Part shown: positions 36,241 through 48,900 of the stretch, piece by piece | Layout of the letters: every line of letters begins with the position of its first letter | How positions within the stretch are numbered: the first letter of the stretch is position 1 | Assembly (NCBI GenBank): GCA_948470475.1 | Contig: OX419338.1 | Location: forward strand, 5,368,705-5,432,704 | DNA length: 64,000 bases | DNA from: Galaxea fascicularis | Taxonomy: Eukaryota > Cnidaria > Anthozoa > Scleractinia > Euphylliidae | Direction of reading: 5' to 3' | Program-made: the position numbers and the translations under genes | The notes under the pieces: model-generated | Databases searched by the model: none | Seen by the model: the letters and a program-made list of their open reading frames with translations, nothing else | Told to the model about the DNA's origin: nothing

Positions 36241-39200
36241 TTAGACCACTTCAGCAAGTTGTGCCTTTCCTTCAATCACCTTCCACAGTTGGCCCTCTTC
36301 ACTGTCCTCATCATCGTCCCCTTCAGCAACAACCCCAAGGTTCTCCAAAGTTTCAATAGCATTGGGCTCTCTTGCCCTCATGGTATCCTCTATCTTCAAC
36401 CACACTGTTTCCTCATCCTCGTCCCCAACGAAGTCATTGTTGACTCTTTCAGAATCACATTTGGTTGCCACTTGAGTTGTTTCAGAAAGAGGCCTCTTGG
36501 TGGAGAAAATGAAACAGTGACTAAGCACAGTGAGTACAAACAACAAAAATTAATTTTTACACCCTTCATGCAGGGTTCATACACTTTTTCAAGCCAAAAA
36601 TTCAAGGACTTTCCAGGACCCTATTAAAAAAAACTCAATGATGTGCAGAGCATAGACATACGCTCTGCACTTCTAGTCCAACGTATGTGCATGCATGAGT
36701 AATGAGTGTTTCGGCATTTCAGTAGCATTGCAAGACATTTGCATGCTGTGTCCATGAACATTTGCAAACACTATAACCCTAAAACGTAGGGCATCCAAAG
36801 TGTTGATATTAATTTTTAAAAACTTGTTCACTAAAAACTCAACGACTTTCAAGGAACAAAAACCAATTTCAAGTACTTTTAATGTCTTGAAATCAGACTC
36901 AAATTTAAGGGTTTTCAAGCTCGGCATACAAACCCTGTTCATAGATGGACACCATTGTGCAAAAAGGTGGTGAACTTCGAAACTTTGGTACATGAAAAGA
37001 TCACAAAAATAGATGTAAATCAAAGTTAGTAAGTGAGAGTAAAGTGAAATTGGATGAGAATTCCTGGAATGACACCTTACTTATGAGGCAAATACAAGTA
37101 CTTTGGCTTACAAATACCTTGAAGTACAAGTGGGTTATAACAATTCTTTGTTAATTTTGGTGACTGGAGAATGCTAGTTTCAGGGTTCATACTCTTTTTT
37201 CGACCAAAAATTCAAGGACTTTTCAAGGCCTTTCAAGGACACATTTTCCCATTTTTTAAGGACTCCAAGTGGGGCAAAATCAAACCAATATAATGCCACA
37301 TCAGATGCTCAAAGTAGAGAGTACGCCACTTTTCGTCTCAGACACTTGTGAAGCTTTGTTGAGTAAAATTGGCTACAAATTTTTAAGGACTTTCCAGGAC
37401 CGACTGCAATTTTCAAAGACTTTTAAGGCCTTGAATTTTTATTTTTAAATTCAAGGACTTTCCAGGACTTTCAAGGCACGTGCAACCCCTGTACACTGTA
37501 GTTTGACAAAGTGTGGTCATAGAGTGAGGGGTTTGACTTCTGAACAAAACCACCCCATGCAAATTTTCAGAATCCCTCTCCTAGGGCTATGGTTGAATAA
37601 TAATTAGTCATTATAACAATGTATTTACAGTGAAACTACTTTATTCAGATTTCAAGAATAAAAATTACTGGAGAATGGGAAAATTTGTTTGACTGTAATC
37701 CAAAGAGCAAGACACATTTTTACAAGCAGGGCTGTCACTTATTAATTTCGAGGTATGAGCGAAAGTACATTAAGGTATTCCTGGATAGCAAATCCAGTTA
37801 TTGTAGTATAGTCAATACGAACAGAGTCCAGTCACCCCAGGTAACTTACTTTTGCCTTTGGGCGACCAGGAAATATTGGCCTTTGCACCTTCTAATATGC
37901 TGGGCACCCTTTATCTCATGGGTTTAGAGGTTATGGGTTACTAACTACAGTACTGATACATACAGGTGTACAGTACACTGTATGTACATGGGTAAAATTT
38001 CTGGAAGAAATATCCAGCCCCTGACCCTTTAAGCGTGCTCACTTATGCAATACATGAGAATTTCCAAAATGGAATTCTTACCATAGCAGCTTCAGCACTT
38101 GCCAATTTTTCAGTTTCCAAAGCTTGATCAGTTCCATTAACATCATAATTCTCTTTGTTTATTGTCACTGATGACTCTTCACTGTATTGAAACAAGACAG
38201 TCTCTTTGTGCTGTTCATGATTGGTAGATCTACTTGTCATCACTGTAAAACTTGATTCTTGCTGTGAAACTATTAAAGGTGGGGATGATGACAGAGTATC
38301 CTCTGCTAATGACTCACTTTCACAATTGTCTACTGCAGAAGAATTAACTCCGTTCACATGAACATCAGATGTTGATCCATCGAAAGAATTATCTGGAGAA
38401 GCAAAACTTTGTGTCAAGCTTTCTGATGTATCAGGTACTGTTTCTGCAGTCTCGGATTCATTATTATTCCCCTGCTCTTCACCAGCATCCTTAACTGACA
38501 CTGAAACATTCTCCTCCAAACTGCTGACAGGACTAGTCCTGCCTGAAGCTCCTTTCACCTTCTGAAGGATTTCATTGACTTTACGCTTTGTGTCATCAGG
38601 ATCAGAGTGATCTTTTGCCTCCTGTGGAAAACAAAATAATGTACAGGAAAATGTAAACTATATCTGATCCTGCTGCGGGAAATACAGTGCAGCAAAATAT
38701 GCTCTTTAGGAATCTCACAGTGTATAATTATTTAATGTTGCATAATACAGTTGAACTTTGTTGATTCAAAGTCACCAGAGAAAGAGAAAATACTGTACAT
38801 GTGTGCATGTAGTTCTAATTAGCAGGGGTTAAAAAAAAGTTACTGTATAAAAATATGCCAAATTCATGCTGGTAGACCTTCATTAACCATTAAACTCATC
38901 AACAATAGATGAGCTTGGTGCCTGAAAGGGAAGGTGGGGCCACAAATCAATCTGAGCCCAATGCGTAGGGTATCCATGACAGCCCTTTGAGCAGCAACCA
39001 CCAGGCACCATCACACTGATCTGAAAGAACAGTGGAAACAAAGATACTTACCTCATACTTACCATGCTAAGGGGGAGGGGCAGGCCGGGAGTAACTATCC
39101 GGTAGCAAAAACAAAAAGGGTGCGAAATGACTTGACTTTAGAAGCCGAGCTGTAAACATGCAAAGGCCCCCGGACAAGACCCCCGGCCACCCCGCACCAA

Positions 39201-42200
39201 TGCCCAGAGAGCAATTGCTGGCCAGCATTGTTTCGTGTTTAACTTAGCCTAAATTACATTTAGCCACATAAAATGTCACAATATTTTCATTTTTTTTTCT
39301 GAGGACAGTCTAAGTATATACATTCCCCAAAATATTTAACAATTTGAGCTTAGAGACATTATTACATGAAAGTAGGCTACCGGCACCTACATTGTAATGA
39401 GGACCCTGAAAGAAGTTTGTTTTTAAAGAAGTTTTAGCCAACAAGATAGGACAACAAAGGTTGTCTTCACTTCTACACACAAATGGAATCAATTTCCCAT
39501 TGCCGTAAAAAAGAGCTAAATGGCTACATGTACACTAAAGTTTATTTTCCAGTCAAACTTCAAACAAACACATTTAGAGAACAGACCTCACATTTAGAGA
39601 AAAGACCATTTTTGGTAAAAAAAAAAAAAAAACTAATGATAAAATGTATTTATTTTAACTTCAAACAAACACATTTAGAGAAAAGACCATTTTTGGTAAA
39701 AAAAAAAAACTAATGATAAAATGTATTTATGGACTACAGGCAAAAAAATAAAGAGCAACTCATAATTATTTTACTGGTACACAGCAAGTGATCAGTTTTT
39801 TACACAGCTTACATTTCCAGCCATGGAAGAATTGCTCTCCTCTGTGGTGGTTGGACTTGCAGTTTGCCTTGTCCTGCTCATTATTTGCTCCACTCGCTGA
39901 AACATTAAAAATGTTTTCTAAATATGCATGCGACATTATAGAATCAGTTGCACCGGTGACATGACCAAAGATGTGACATCACATGACACTGGGGGTTAGG
40001 CTCAGAAATTTAGCCTGAAATTGCGACCAATACAGTCGCATTTTCTGACTGAATTTTTGCATTGCATTTGCTGCATCAGACCCTGAAATGAAAATCAAGT
40101 TATTTACAGTGTAGCTCGGAGATAAGCGAACAATGCAGATGCAGATTTGATGTGCGTAATACGCATATACGCATTTTTTTTACACATATAAAATTGCATA
40201 TCATATACGCATCTGTCTTTTGTTATTCATAACCATAAGCGCCCTTTGTGTTTAGTTTTTTTCGGACACAAAAGAATTATTATTGACTGCTGGCAAGTTG
40301 AAAATTTGCATGATTACGAAAAATGTCTACGCATGTAAATGCCATGTAAATTCTTGATGTTGATCTCCTCAAGAGTGACCCACAAAGCTGCCGATAGAAA
40401 CAGTCTGCATCAATTCTCATCTGAACGTAAAAACATTGAGCAGAATCAAGAAAGTTCACCAGCCAGAAATATTTGCGACGATGTTTGCGACTTATATTTT
40501 ACCCGTAAATGTAAACAAAGTTCTATCCGCCAGTTGGCATACAGAATTGAAGCGTGTTTCAAAACAACACAAAAGTGTATAATTAATAATAATTATTGTC
40601 ATGAGGCTATTTAGTTTTGCGACCAAAATTTTTGAACTTGCGACTAAATTTTAGTATCTAGTTGCAAAACTGCGGCTGTGTTTTTTTTTAATTTCAAGCC
40701 CTGATGTACTCTACACTCAGGTCTCATGTCAACACTGCCAAGAGCATCCACTTTCAGAAGGATGCTTTTTTTTAAACTAAATAATCTCATCCCATTTACA
40801 CAGTTATTGATAAACCTGAAAAAGAATAAGCAGAAACAGTGTTCCAAGTAACCTTTGGAGTCCAGGGGTCACAGAACGTTGTAGAGGAGTCAGCAGGCAT
40901 GGGTCTCCCCAAATTGTCTTACTCAACAACTCAGTGTGTTGGGTCAGGGAGCCAGCTTTCTCAGGTTTTTGACCCCAGAACCTGCACTTACATGTATCTG
41001 GAACACTGCAGAAAGTCTCTCACAGTATACATGTATCAAGCAGACTTCACTAACATGCTCCTGTATGTGTATGCAGTAGTATTATAATAATTATTATGGA
41101 TTCAAAGTGACTTACCCTTTTTCTTTCCAGTCTTGCTGCTTCCTCCTTTTTTCTTCTCTCCTCATCCTCCTGAGCTTTTCTGTCTTCCTCCTCTTTAGCT
41201 CTCTGCTCCTCTTCATCTTTACGTTTCTTCTCAGCAGCAGCTCTTTCAGCCTCCTCTCTTTCCTTCCTCTCTTTCTCTTCTGCTGCTAACTGTAGCCGCT
41301 CCTCTTCCTGCTTCCGAAGAAGCTCTGCAAGCTCACGCATTCTTGCTTCTTCCTTTGCCTCTTCCTCAGCCCGTATTCTTTCTTCTTCTTCTCTTTTCAA
41401 TCTCTCAGCCTCCTGCCGCTCCTTATCCAACGCGGCCTGCCGTTCAGCTTCTTCTCTTGCCTTTTTTCTCCGTTCTGCCAAGGCCTGCTTGGCAGTCGCT
41501 TCATCAGTAACTCCAGCCTTTGGCTTAGTTTCAGTCTTTTGACTTTTATCTGCTGCTGGTTTATGGTGACCAACTTTGTGAAGGGAACTAGTAGAGTGTG
41601 ATTTGGTTAATTTTCCTCCTGGTGGTAACAGTGATTCATGGCTTGCACTGTTTCTTGAACTAGGTTTATCTAGTGCCTGTGCGGAAGCATTTGTTGATGA
41701 GGTCCGAGTTCTGCTCTTAGTACCAGATGATGGCCTTTGCTGCACAGCACCTGCACTGGGCCGACGGGTAGCTGCTGAATTTAGATTACTTGCGGAGACC
41801 GACTTACCCAGTGCTGTTTTTGGTTGCAAGCTACTAGGAGTTGTAGCAGGAGACTGCTTGGGTGTGGAACCACTAGATATACTACCAATACTACTCTGCG
41901 AAGGACTTTTTGCAGGATTGGCACTGGTAGGTCTCGTTAGTGGCTTAGGTAATGATGAAGGCCGCGTTGCGGTCTCCACAGCACTGCCTGGTCGCTTAGC
42001 ATTACCTTCCGTCGGTACAGTTGGGAGTCTTCTCCCACTGCCCGGCTTTAAACCCGCTGTATTGGCTTTATTAGGAAGGCTATGTTTAGCTGCTTGTTCC
42101 TTTAATGCTGCCCATCGTTCTTTCTCTTCCAGTTCCTTCTTCTTTTTCCTCTCCTCAAACGCAGCCCTTCGTTCTTCGTTCTTTCTCCGTCTCTCGTCGG

Positions 42201-42556
42201 CTTGCTGTTCACGAAGAAGTTTCACTTTACTTTGTCTCTGATCAGGAGCAGGTCCATACCTGTCCCCTGCCAAATTTTCCGAGGAAACAGATCGCCTCGC
42301 TGAATTGGTTTTGTTCGCGCTAGCAGGCCTTGTTTGCGATGAGCTGGAACTTGGCGAATTTGATGAATTCGCAGAAACTTTGCTCGAACTACTCGCCGTC
42401 GGCTTGTCGTAGGTCGATGCGCCGGCTAAAATGAGAAAACAAAATTCAAAGTTATCTCTGGCAAAGAAAGCCTTCCAGGTTCGACAATAACAAAAAAGTA
42501 CCTTTCTTCGCACGAAACTCACTGATAGACATTGGTTTTTGATTTGATTCAGCCAT
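36241..42556 (-). CDS. MAP7-family microtubule-associated protein (ensconsin-like), complete, 5 exons
   Basis: Minus-strand exons 42556-42502, 42425-41116, 39896-39813, 38621-38082 and 36495-36241 join in phase to 747 codons plus stop, close to human MAP7 at about 750. Residues about 80-138 form a charged Arg/Lys/Glu coiled coil, the position of the microtubule-binding coil in this family. Residues about 140-320 are Ser/Pro/Thr-rich and disordered. Residues about 321-470 form a second coil ending RLERKR-VEQIMSRTR across an exon junction, the signature of the MAP7 domain that binds kinesin-1. The C-terminus is acidic. The start is MAESNQKPMS on a short first exon. The last acceptor reads CCACCAAG|AGG, less typical, but the only one that keeps the frame. 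Known role: it binds microtubules and recruits kinesin-1. It is transcribed divergently from SF3A3. Additional small exons cannot be excluded. Confidence 0.87.
36571..36937. mobile_element. hAT-like MITE in MAP7 intron 4
   Basis: It starts CAGGGTTCATACAC and ends GCATACAAACCCTG, with short flanking repeats TTCATG and TTCATA (5 of 6). The interior contains repeated TTCAAGGACTTTCCAGGA-type motifs in both orientations. CAGGG ends are typical of hAT elements. Confidence 0.55.
37181..37491. mobile_element. hAT-like MITE, related to 36571-36937
   Basis: It starts CAGGGTTCATACTC and ends GTGCAACCCCTG. Both ends continue into AATTCAAGGACTT-type motifs. No target-site duplication is visible, so the ends may be altered. 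Same family as the neighbouring copy, also in MAP7 intron 4. Confidence 0.5.
39558..39733. repeat. Tandem duplication with poly-A tracts
   Basis: Two adjacent units both read TTCAAACAAACACATTTAGAG, then ACCATTTTTGGT, a poly-A run of differing length, and AATGATAAAATGTATTTAT. The first unit has an extra partial repeat of the CACATTTAGAGA segment. It lies in MAP7 intron 3. Confidence 0.8.
39990..40705. mobile_element. Possible hAT-like element
   Basis: A left segment with AGAAATTTAGCCTGAAATTGCGACC and a right segment reading, on the minus strand, CAGGGCTTGAAATT then a GTCGCAA-containing stretch, look like related inverted ends. Exact borders and target-site duplication are not clear. It lies in MAP7 intron 2. 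A 91-codon frame inside is unrecognised. Confidence 0.3.
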
Positions 42557-42991
42557 AAATATGCGACGTTGTGAGGTGTGACGCTTTCAAGTTTCAACAC
42601 ACACTCAAGGTCGGAATATTTTGTCCAGCAACGCCTTGGAAGTAAATAATTGATATGCCAACAGACTTGAAAAGCAGCAAGTGCATATCCTTTAAAAACT
42701 ATGGTTTTCACACCTTGAAAACGTGCGTGAAAGTCTACCTAAATACAAAACAGAATATTGAATCAATCTTTCTTCCAGCCATGTTTTTTACGTAATTTTT
42801 CGGCCCCCTCACCTAAGAACCAATCACAGCAACAGTTTTGAGGCACGTGGTCCTAGCTTGTTCCGCTGAGAAGTCTAGATGCTGGCTCATGTCACAGGGC
42901 GCCATCTTGTTTTGTTTGGCTCACATGTATGTCTCCAACGTTGCCGAACGAACTGAAGTTTGCTTTCAGTTGAAATCGAAAAAGGAAAACC
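42557..42991. promoter_or_regulatory. Shared promoter region between MAP7 and SF3A3
   Basis: The start codons of the two divergent genes are 435 bp apart, so both promoters must lie here or in the first exons. It contains a CCAAT box at 42820-42824 and a GCCATCTTG motif at 42901-42909, which is the reverse of the CAAGATGGC core bound by YY1 near start sites of many housekeeping genes. No TATA box was seen on the SF3A3 side. Factor binding is inferred from the motifs only. Confidence 0.65.
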
Positions 42992-45900
42992 ATGGAGACT
43001 TTGTTGGAACAGCAAAGGAGACTTCACGAGGAAAGGGAGAGACTAGAAAGAGCTATGGTGGATGAAATGTTGCACAAGAAACAATCGGTAGGAACTTGAT
43101 GTACCGGTAGTTTTAAATTTCGTTTGGTACAGATCTAGATACAGTGTTGCTCTTTAGAGTTTTGACATTTTTAAGAAATCCTTTGATAGAAAAACAGATG
43201 TATTTTTCCACGGTGTCCTCTCGTTTCAATCGCTGCCCTCTAACGAGGGTAAAGAGATAAAGCTACACTGGAACTTGCATTAATTAGCCACAGCTGCATG
43301 GCATTGTACATTGTGTGTGGACTCGATCGGCCCTACACTCACAGTGATTGGAACATATTGGTGTACAGAGCACTGTGCAGAAGTTAATGGCATGATTTCT
43401 GCAAGAGTTAAGAATTTTTATTTCTGTACAGAGCCATCTTTCTCACCAACTCAGTTTCCAATGTGATAATTATTTGTAACATCTAACGTCCTCATTACAA
43501 CGTATAACGTTGTGGCCAAACTTGTCAAATCATTTCATACATTTTCTTGGCTGTCAGTAAAGAGCTGGTAACTGTCAATCTCCAGCCACCAGCTTTGGTC
43601 TCATTTGTGCATAATGGTTGGCAAAGAAAAACGTTTTACAGAAACTAAAACTGCATCCATTTTTTTTTAAATTAATGCATGGTTCAATTCTACCTGTAAC
43701 CATCCCATAAGAAATGCGCGCATAAGAAATCTTCAAAGGATCAAGTTGAAAAAATATTGTGACAGTCGTAACCAGGGCCCCATTAGGCCCCTTTAGGGCA
43801 AAGGGGTCTGGGACGAGAGAGTGAACAGTGTGGCAAACTAGCTAAGTTGTGTTCAGGATCGCTGTAATAAATACCTTGAGTCTTCACTGGTCTCTGAGTT
43901 TACAATATGTTTTGATTCTTGGGTAGCAGATCCCTTGAACAATCATAGTCCGTGAACGTTCGTGGTATACCTGCGACACATTTGGAGGGAGATCAAAACT
44001 CTAAGCCCTTGGGAAATGATCATTTGAAGTTAGTTTCTCTTTGCACTACACTGTATTTAGCCTTTTCAGCAAACAGTTTTTAATTCATGATTTTGTTTAT
44101 TGAAACATCCATACTATTATTATGTGTTGACTTTGCAGGGTAAGGAGCAAATTAATGCTGACCACCAAGTCAAGATTTTGCTAGAGGTAAGAATACTCAG
44201 TAATTCATTAATTTTCACAAGATCTCTACACAACCTTGTTCCAACTTGAAGTCTGGACACACTGTCTTTTTGTTTGCTTGTGAAAGGTAGAGTACTGAGA
44301 GTGATGCATTCCATTCAGTTTATGTAATTACAATTTCATGTAGTGACATAATGTAGTTCAATGCAGTTAAACTAATTTAGCAACAAAGAGCAGTTAGTGG
44401 TCAGCAGGGGATGTCATTGGCACATGCGCATGTGGGTCTTGTAGTCTCTTTGTAGCAGCCATTAATTTTGGAGCTTTGTTGGCCAGATTGTGTCCTTGTA
44501 GTGGTGTTGTTTTTGTTCCCCTCCCCACCCTTCCCTGTTTTCCACTGGTTGTCGGTGTGATGGCTGCCTGGATGGCTACTGTACGTGGTCTGGATTACAG
44601 GGATTACCAGCCATGGGAGCGGTTGTTGGTCTAAGGGGCTGGTTGGCCTCCCGTGGAAGCCCCTGGACTTTCCAGGCATCCGATCTCCACTTAGGGATGC
44701 AGTAAGACTGTTGTTAATACAATGTAAACATGTTTCAATTACATTTTGAAACACATTGCCTGTCCTCACTGAGCACACAAAGCTAGTACAATGCAGTGTC
44801 TTTAAGAGCACTGGAGATACAGTGGAATGTTATTAAGATCATTGACAGAATTAATTTTGTTTGTGACTCAATACACTGTATGTGTCTTCAAAGTCTTTCT
44901 ACATGTAACCAGTAATAATCAAAGGTAATGGCCCACATACACTTGTGTTTACATTTAACTGAACAGTCACACTCCCATTATTGTCAACATGCAAAACTTT
45001 ACAACTTATGCATGTTCAGTTTCATAAACAGGGTTGTCAGAGAGTTTTGAAGTAGGTGGCTTCGTTGTTGAAGTAGACAGCTATTTTGCCATCTTACACT
45101 AAACTACATGAGTAAACTACAGAACCAGAGGATTACATGTATCTCATCAGAGTAGCTCATCACGGAACACGAAGTTGGTGGTGATTTTCACTGGCTGCCA
45201 GCTACATTTGACAACCCTGTTGAAGAGTGTTTAGTGTTATGGTATCTGTACGTTGTGGCTGAAATTTGGTTTAAATTTTTATTTTCCTTAAGTTTGTTTT
45301 GGGGTATGGTAAGGTACAATGTATGATAAGGTGTTTCAAACAAAGGAAAGTAAAACTTTAAACAAAGATAAAATCAAACCACTACAGCTACACAATCTCC
45401 ATAATAAAATAATGCTTTATAATAACTGTTTTATACATTTTACATGAACATGTGCTTTCCTTTCTTCAATATAGCGTTCAGCTGTCTCGGCAGAATCATT
45501 GTCCACCCTTTATGAGGATAAAGATGGGTGTGTACCCCTGTATAATTTTTATTCTGTTATTATTTTGAATTGATGAATGTACTTCCCAGATCTTTTTCAG
45601 AGAAAGCTTACTTGCTTGTATACTAATGTTTAAAATGTTTAATGTCCTAGTTTGAGAAAGGAAGAAGTATCAGCACTGTCTGGGCCAAATGAGTTTGCTG
45701 AATTTTATGGTCGTTTAAGGGGCCTGAAAGACTATCATCGAAAATTTCCAAATGAGGTAAATCCAGATACAGCAACGTACATAAATTTTATGTTTATTTT
45801 AGGACTTGGTTTTGGTAGGAAATAGGTTTGGTGAAATAAATTTGAATAAGCAAATTTGTTTCCTTATTGGTCACCCAGAGGGGCCAAAATTATTTTCTCC

Positions 45901-48900
45901 CTAAGACGGGAAATATGCTGAGTGCACATAAATGCAATATACTATTGTAGATTTCTTGAATTTTAATGTAACTGTTTTGTCAGGTCGCTGAGCCAATGCA
46001 GATGGAATTCATCCAACTTAAGGAGGCTCGTGAAAATCCATCAGAAGAAATGCAGAGTAAGTTACTATCAATGATAACTGCAAAACGTTTTGTAATGAGT
46101 TAATTACAGTGTACAGGATGTACATGTATTACTGGTATTAGTTTGTGGCAATATTGTCTCTTTTATGCAAGTATCAGGGTTTTCCGTTTCGGCCAGCAAC
46201 TGGTGATTTTTGCCACCTGTGATTGGCTCAGTCGGTATCAACTGCACAGCAAAGAATTGCTGTTGTTAATTATTTTCACTAATGTGCCCATACATTTCGG
46301 CCTGCTTTACTCAAGTCAACTTCAACTCCATTAAAAAGGAAAATCCTAAGTTATTTATTATTAATAAAAGCAATTTAATTCACATGGTAAGGCTGTGTCT
46401 TTGCATCTGTTCATTCCCTTTTGCATTAATCATCATGAAAATTGATTTAGCTTTTTCCCTGTAACAAAGATATTGTAGAGTTTACAGATGAAGAAGGATA
46501 TGGAAAATACCTTGATCTTCATGAAGTCTATGACAAGTTTCTAAATCTGAGAGGAGTAGAGGTAAGAGTTCTTTCACCAGACTGAGCAAGCAAACGAGGT
46601 GCATTCAGTTTGTGCATCATGCAAGCCAAGGGCGTAGCTAGCGGGGGGTCCTGGGGTGTCCGTGACCCTCCCTTTGTAAGCCTTTTTTTAAGCAAACAAC
46701 CTACAATATTCAGGTGACAATCTGGTGAGTACCCTGTGTTTGACACAGTGTGACCCCCCCCCCCCCCACCCTTTGAAAAATCCAGGCTACACCCATGATG
46801 CAAGCGCTTTTAAGATTATTGCCATTTTGTTTTAATGGTTCTTTTTTGTCTACTTTTCTCATAGCGCATTGACTACCTTACTTACCTGGAAACATTTGAC
46901 AGATTGTTTGATATTCCGAAAGAAAAGAAAAACCCAGAATATAGAAGGTCTGTAATTTGCTGGCACATTATTGTTATCATATGCACCCAATTATGTAATG
47001 ATCTTTTCATGACTCATCATTCATACACATGCCTCTATCCTGGTTTAAATACATTATATATCATATGGTACAGTGTAAACAGTATTGAAAAGACCAGAAT
47101 CATAATTCTCCTCAGTATTGATCATTGGTGGTTATTACAGTACTTGATATTAACTTTTTAACAAACTAGTCCATGGGCTAGTGGAGTCTAGAAATTTTAT
47201 GTACAGTGTATTAGGCTGCGTTCACACTTGGTGCCCGGGCACTGGCACAAAATGAAGCTGTGTTCAGACACTGGGTACCAGATACATGTATGTTGATATG
47301 TTCACATTCACTCCGTCAGACTCCATTTTGAAATCTAGACCACCCATGAGCATAGCAAGGAATTGTGGGCATGCAAAGCAGTGGTTTGTGGGTAAAGTGC
47401 CAGGGAACTACAGTCTGTAGTGAAAAACGTGTACACACAAGGAATCAGTGCCCAGTTCAGTGCCGGAGTACAAGGTCAAGACCTTGTACTCAGGCACGGG
47501 CACCGTGTGCGAATTCTGGCATGGGTACTTAAAAAAAGGTGTATTCACATTAGTGCCCATCAAGAATTGTGTTCAGACACCAAGTGTGAATGCAGCCTTA
47601 GCCAAAATAATGGCATGAGGCCAAGTATTGATCACTTCCCAAGACCAATATTGCAATTACATGTACCAAGCTTGTATCATAATTTAATTTATAATAATTA
47701 TAAATTAAGCTTTTCTTTATTTGGGATTGACTTCACTGAAAACTGGTTGAATTTCTTTTCATCAATACTATCTCTAAAACCTCTTCTATTAAAAGTAGCT
47801 TAGTGGCTAGTGGTTCTCAAATTTTACTAGCCTAAACCAAAATTAATTTCTACATGTGCTGGGCTCTTAGACTACTACCAAGGTCAAGCACTGTATGAGT
47901 ATCAAGGAAATGATTGCAAATGAGAAAAAATGTTTGAAACGTTTGTTAACATTTACTCTAAAAATATTGAACAACAGATGGGTTACTTATTATATACACT
48001 ACAGGTGTACTGTACATGTAGTGTATAATTATTAATAATAAGTGGCCCACCATTTGTTCAGTAGTGTAGCCAAGTCATACAGTTATTAACAGGCAGAGAA
48101 ACAAGAAACGTCTCGAGAGAAACAAGACTCGTCTCGTGAGGAACGAGACGGGAGGTGGTAACTTACCTTTGAGTGGTACTGTATGTGCCATGAAATCTTT
48201 CAGTCTTCAGTAACATCCTTTGGATACTTATGAAACCACACCAAATGTTATAATGCAAAGAATTATTGATTAAAAAGTAATTGTGTGTGATCTTTGGTTT
48301 ATCAGGTATATTGAAGCTCTCCTAGATTACTTATATGATTACAGTCAAAAGGTCCTACCACTTTATGATGTTGAAGGGGTAAGTACAAGAGTTGTCTTCA
48401 AGGACAGTAAACCATGATACTGTACTTCTTCTGTCTCAATTTCCTTGGTGTGACTCTGATGTTAGGGTGAAAGTGACTGTTGTGCAGTGTAGAGGGATTC
48501 TCAAAGAAATATATTTGTTCTGGTTATGAAATTCAGTAGAACATGTGCCACTTATTGCAGTGCAACCTGACAAAGGCAAAAGTGCAAAACCCCTCAAAGC
48601 CAAACAATTCTAAAATTTATTCACTGTTGTTAAGAAAATACTGTGTAAATAAGGCTTGATTCAGGCTTTATTCACAACGGATTATGATGGAGGTATCTTC
48701 TTGTTTGTTTGTTTATTTGTTTCATAATCTTGCTCTTACTTTTATATACTAGGAGCTTGCTAAAGTCATGTCAGATTTTGAGGAGCAGTGGTCAAAGGGA
48801 ACATTTCCTGGATGGATGGTAATTATTTGGAAACCCTGTCCTCAGGGTTCTCCTTTTTGGCTGGCGACAGGCAATTTTCACCACCTGTGAAGGGCTCGAC

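Noticed and set aside
41603..42241. 212-codon plus-strand open frame
   Set aside because: It is the antisense of MAP7 exon 2, whose minus-strand reading has family similarity and closes in phase with other exons.
44401..44811. 136-codon minus-strand open frame
   Set aside because: It lies in SF3A3 intron 2, has low-complexity composition and no recognised domain.
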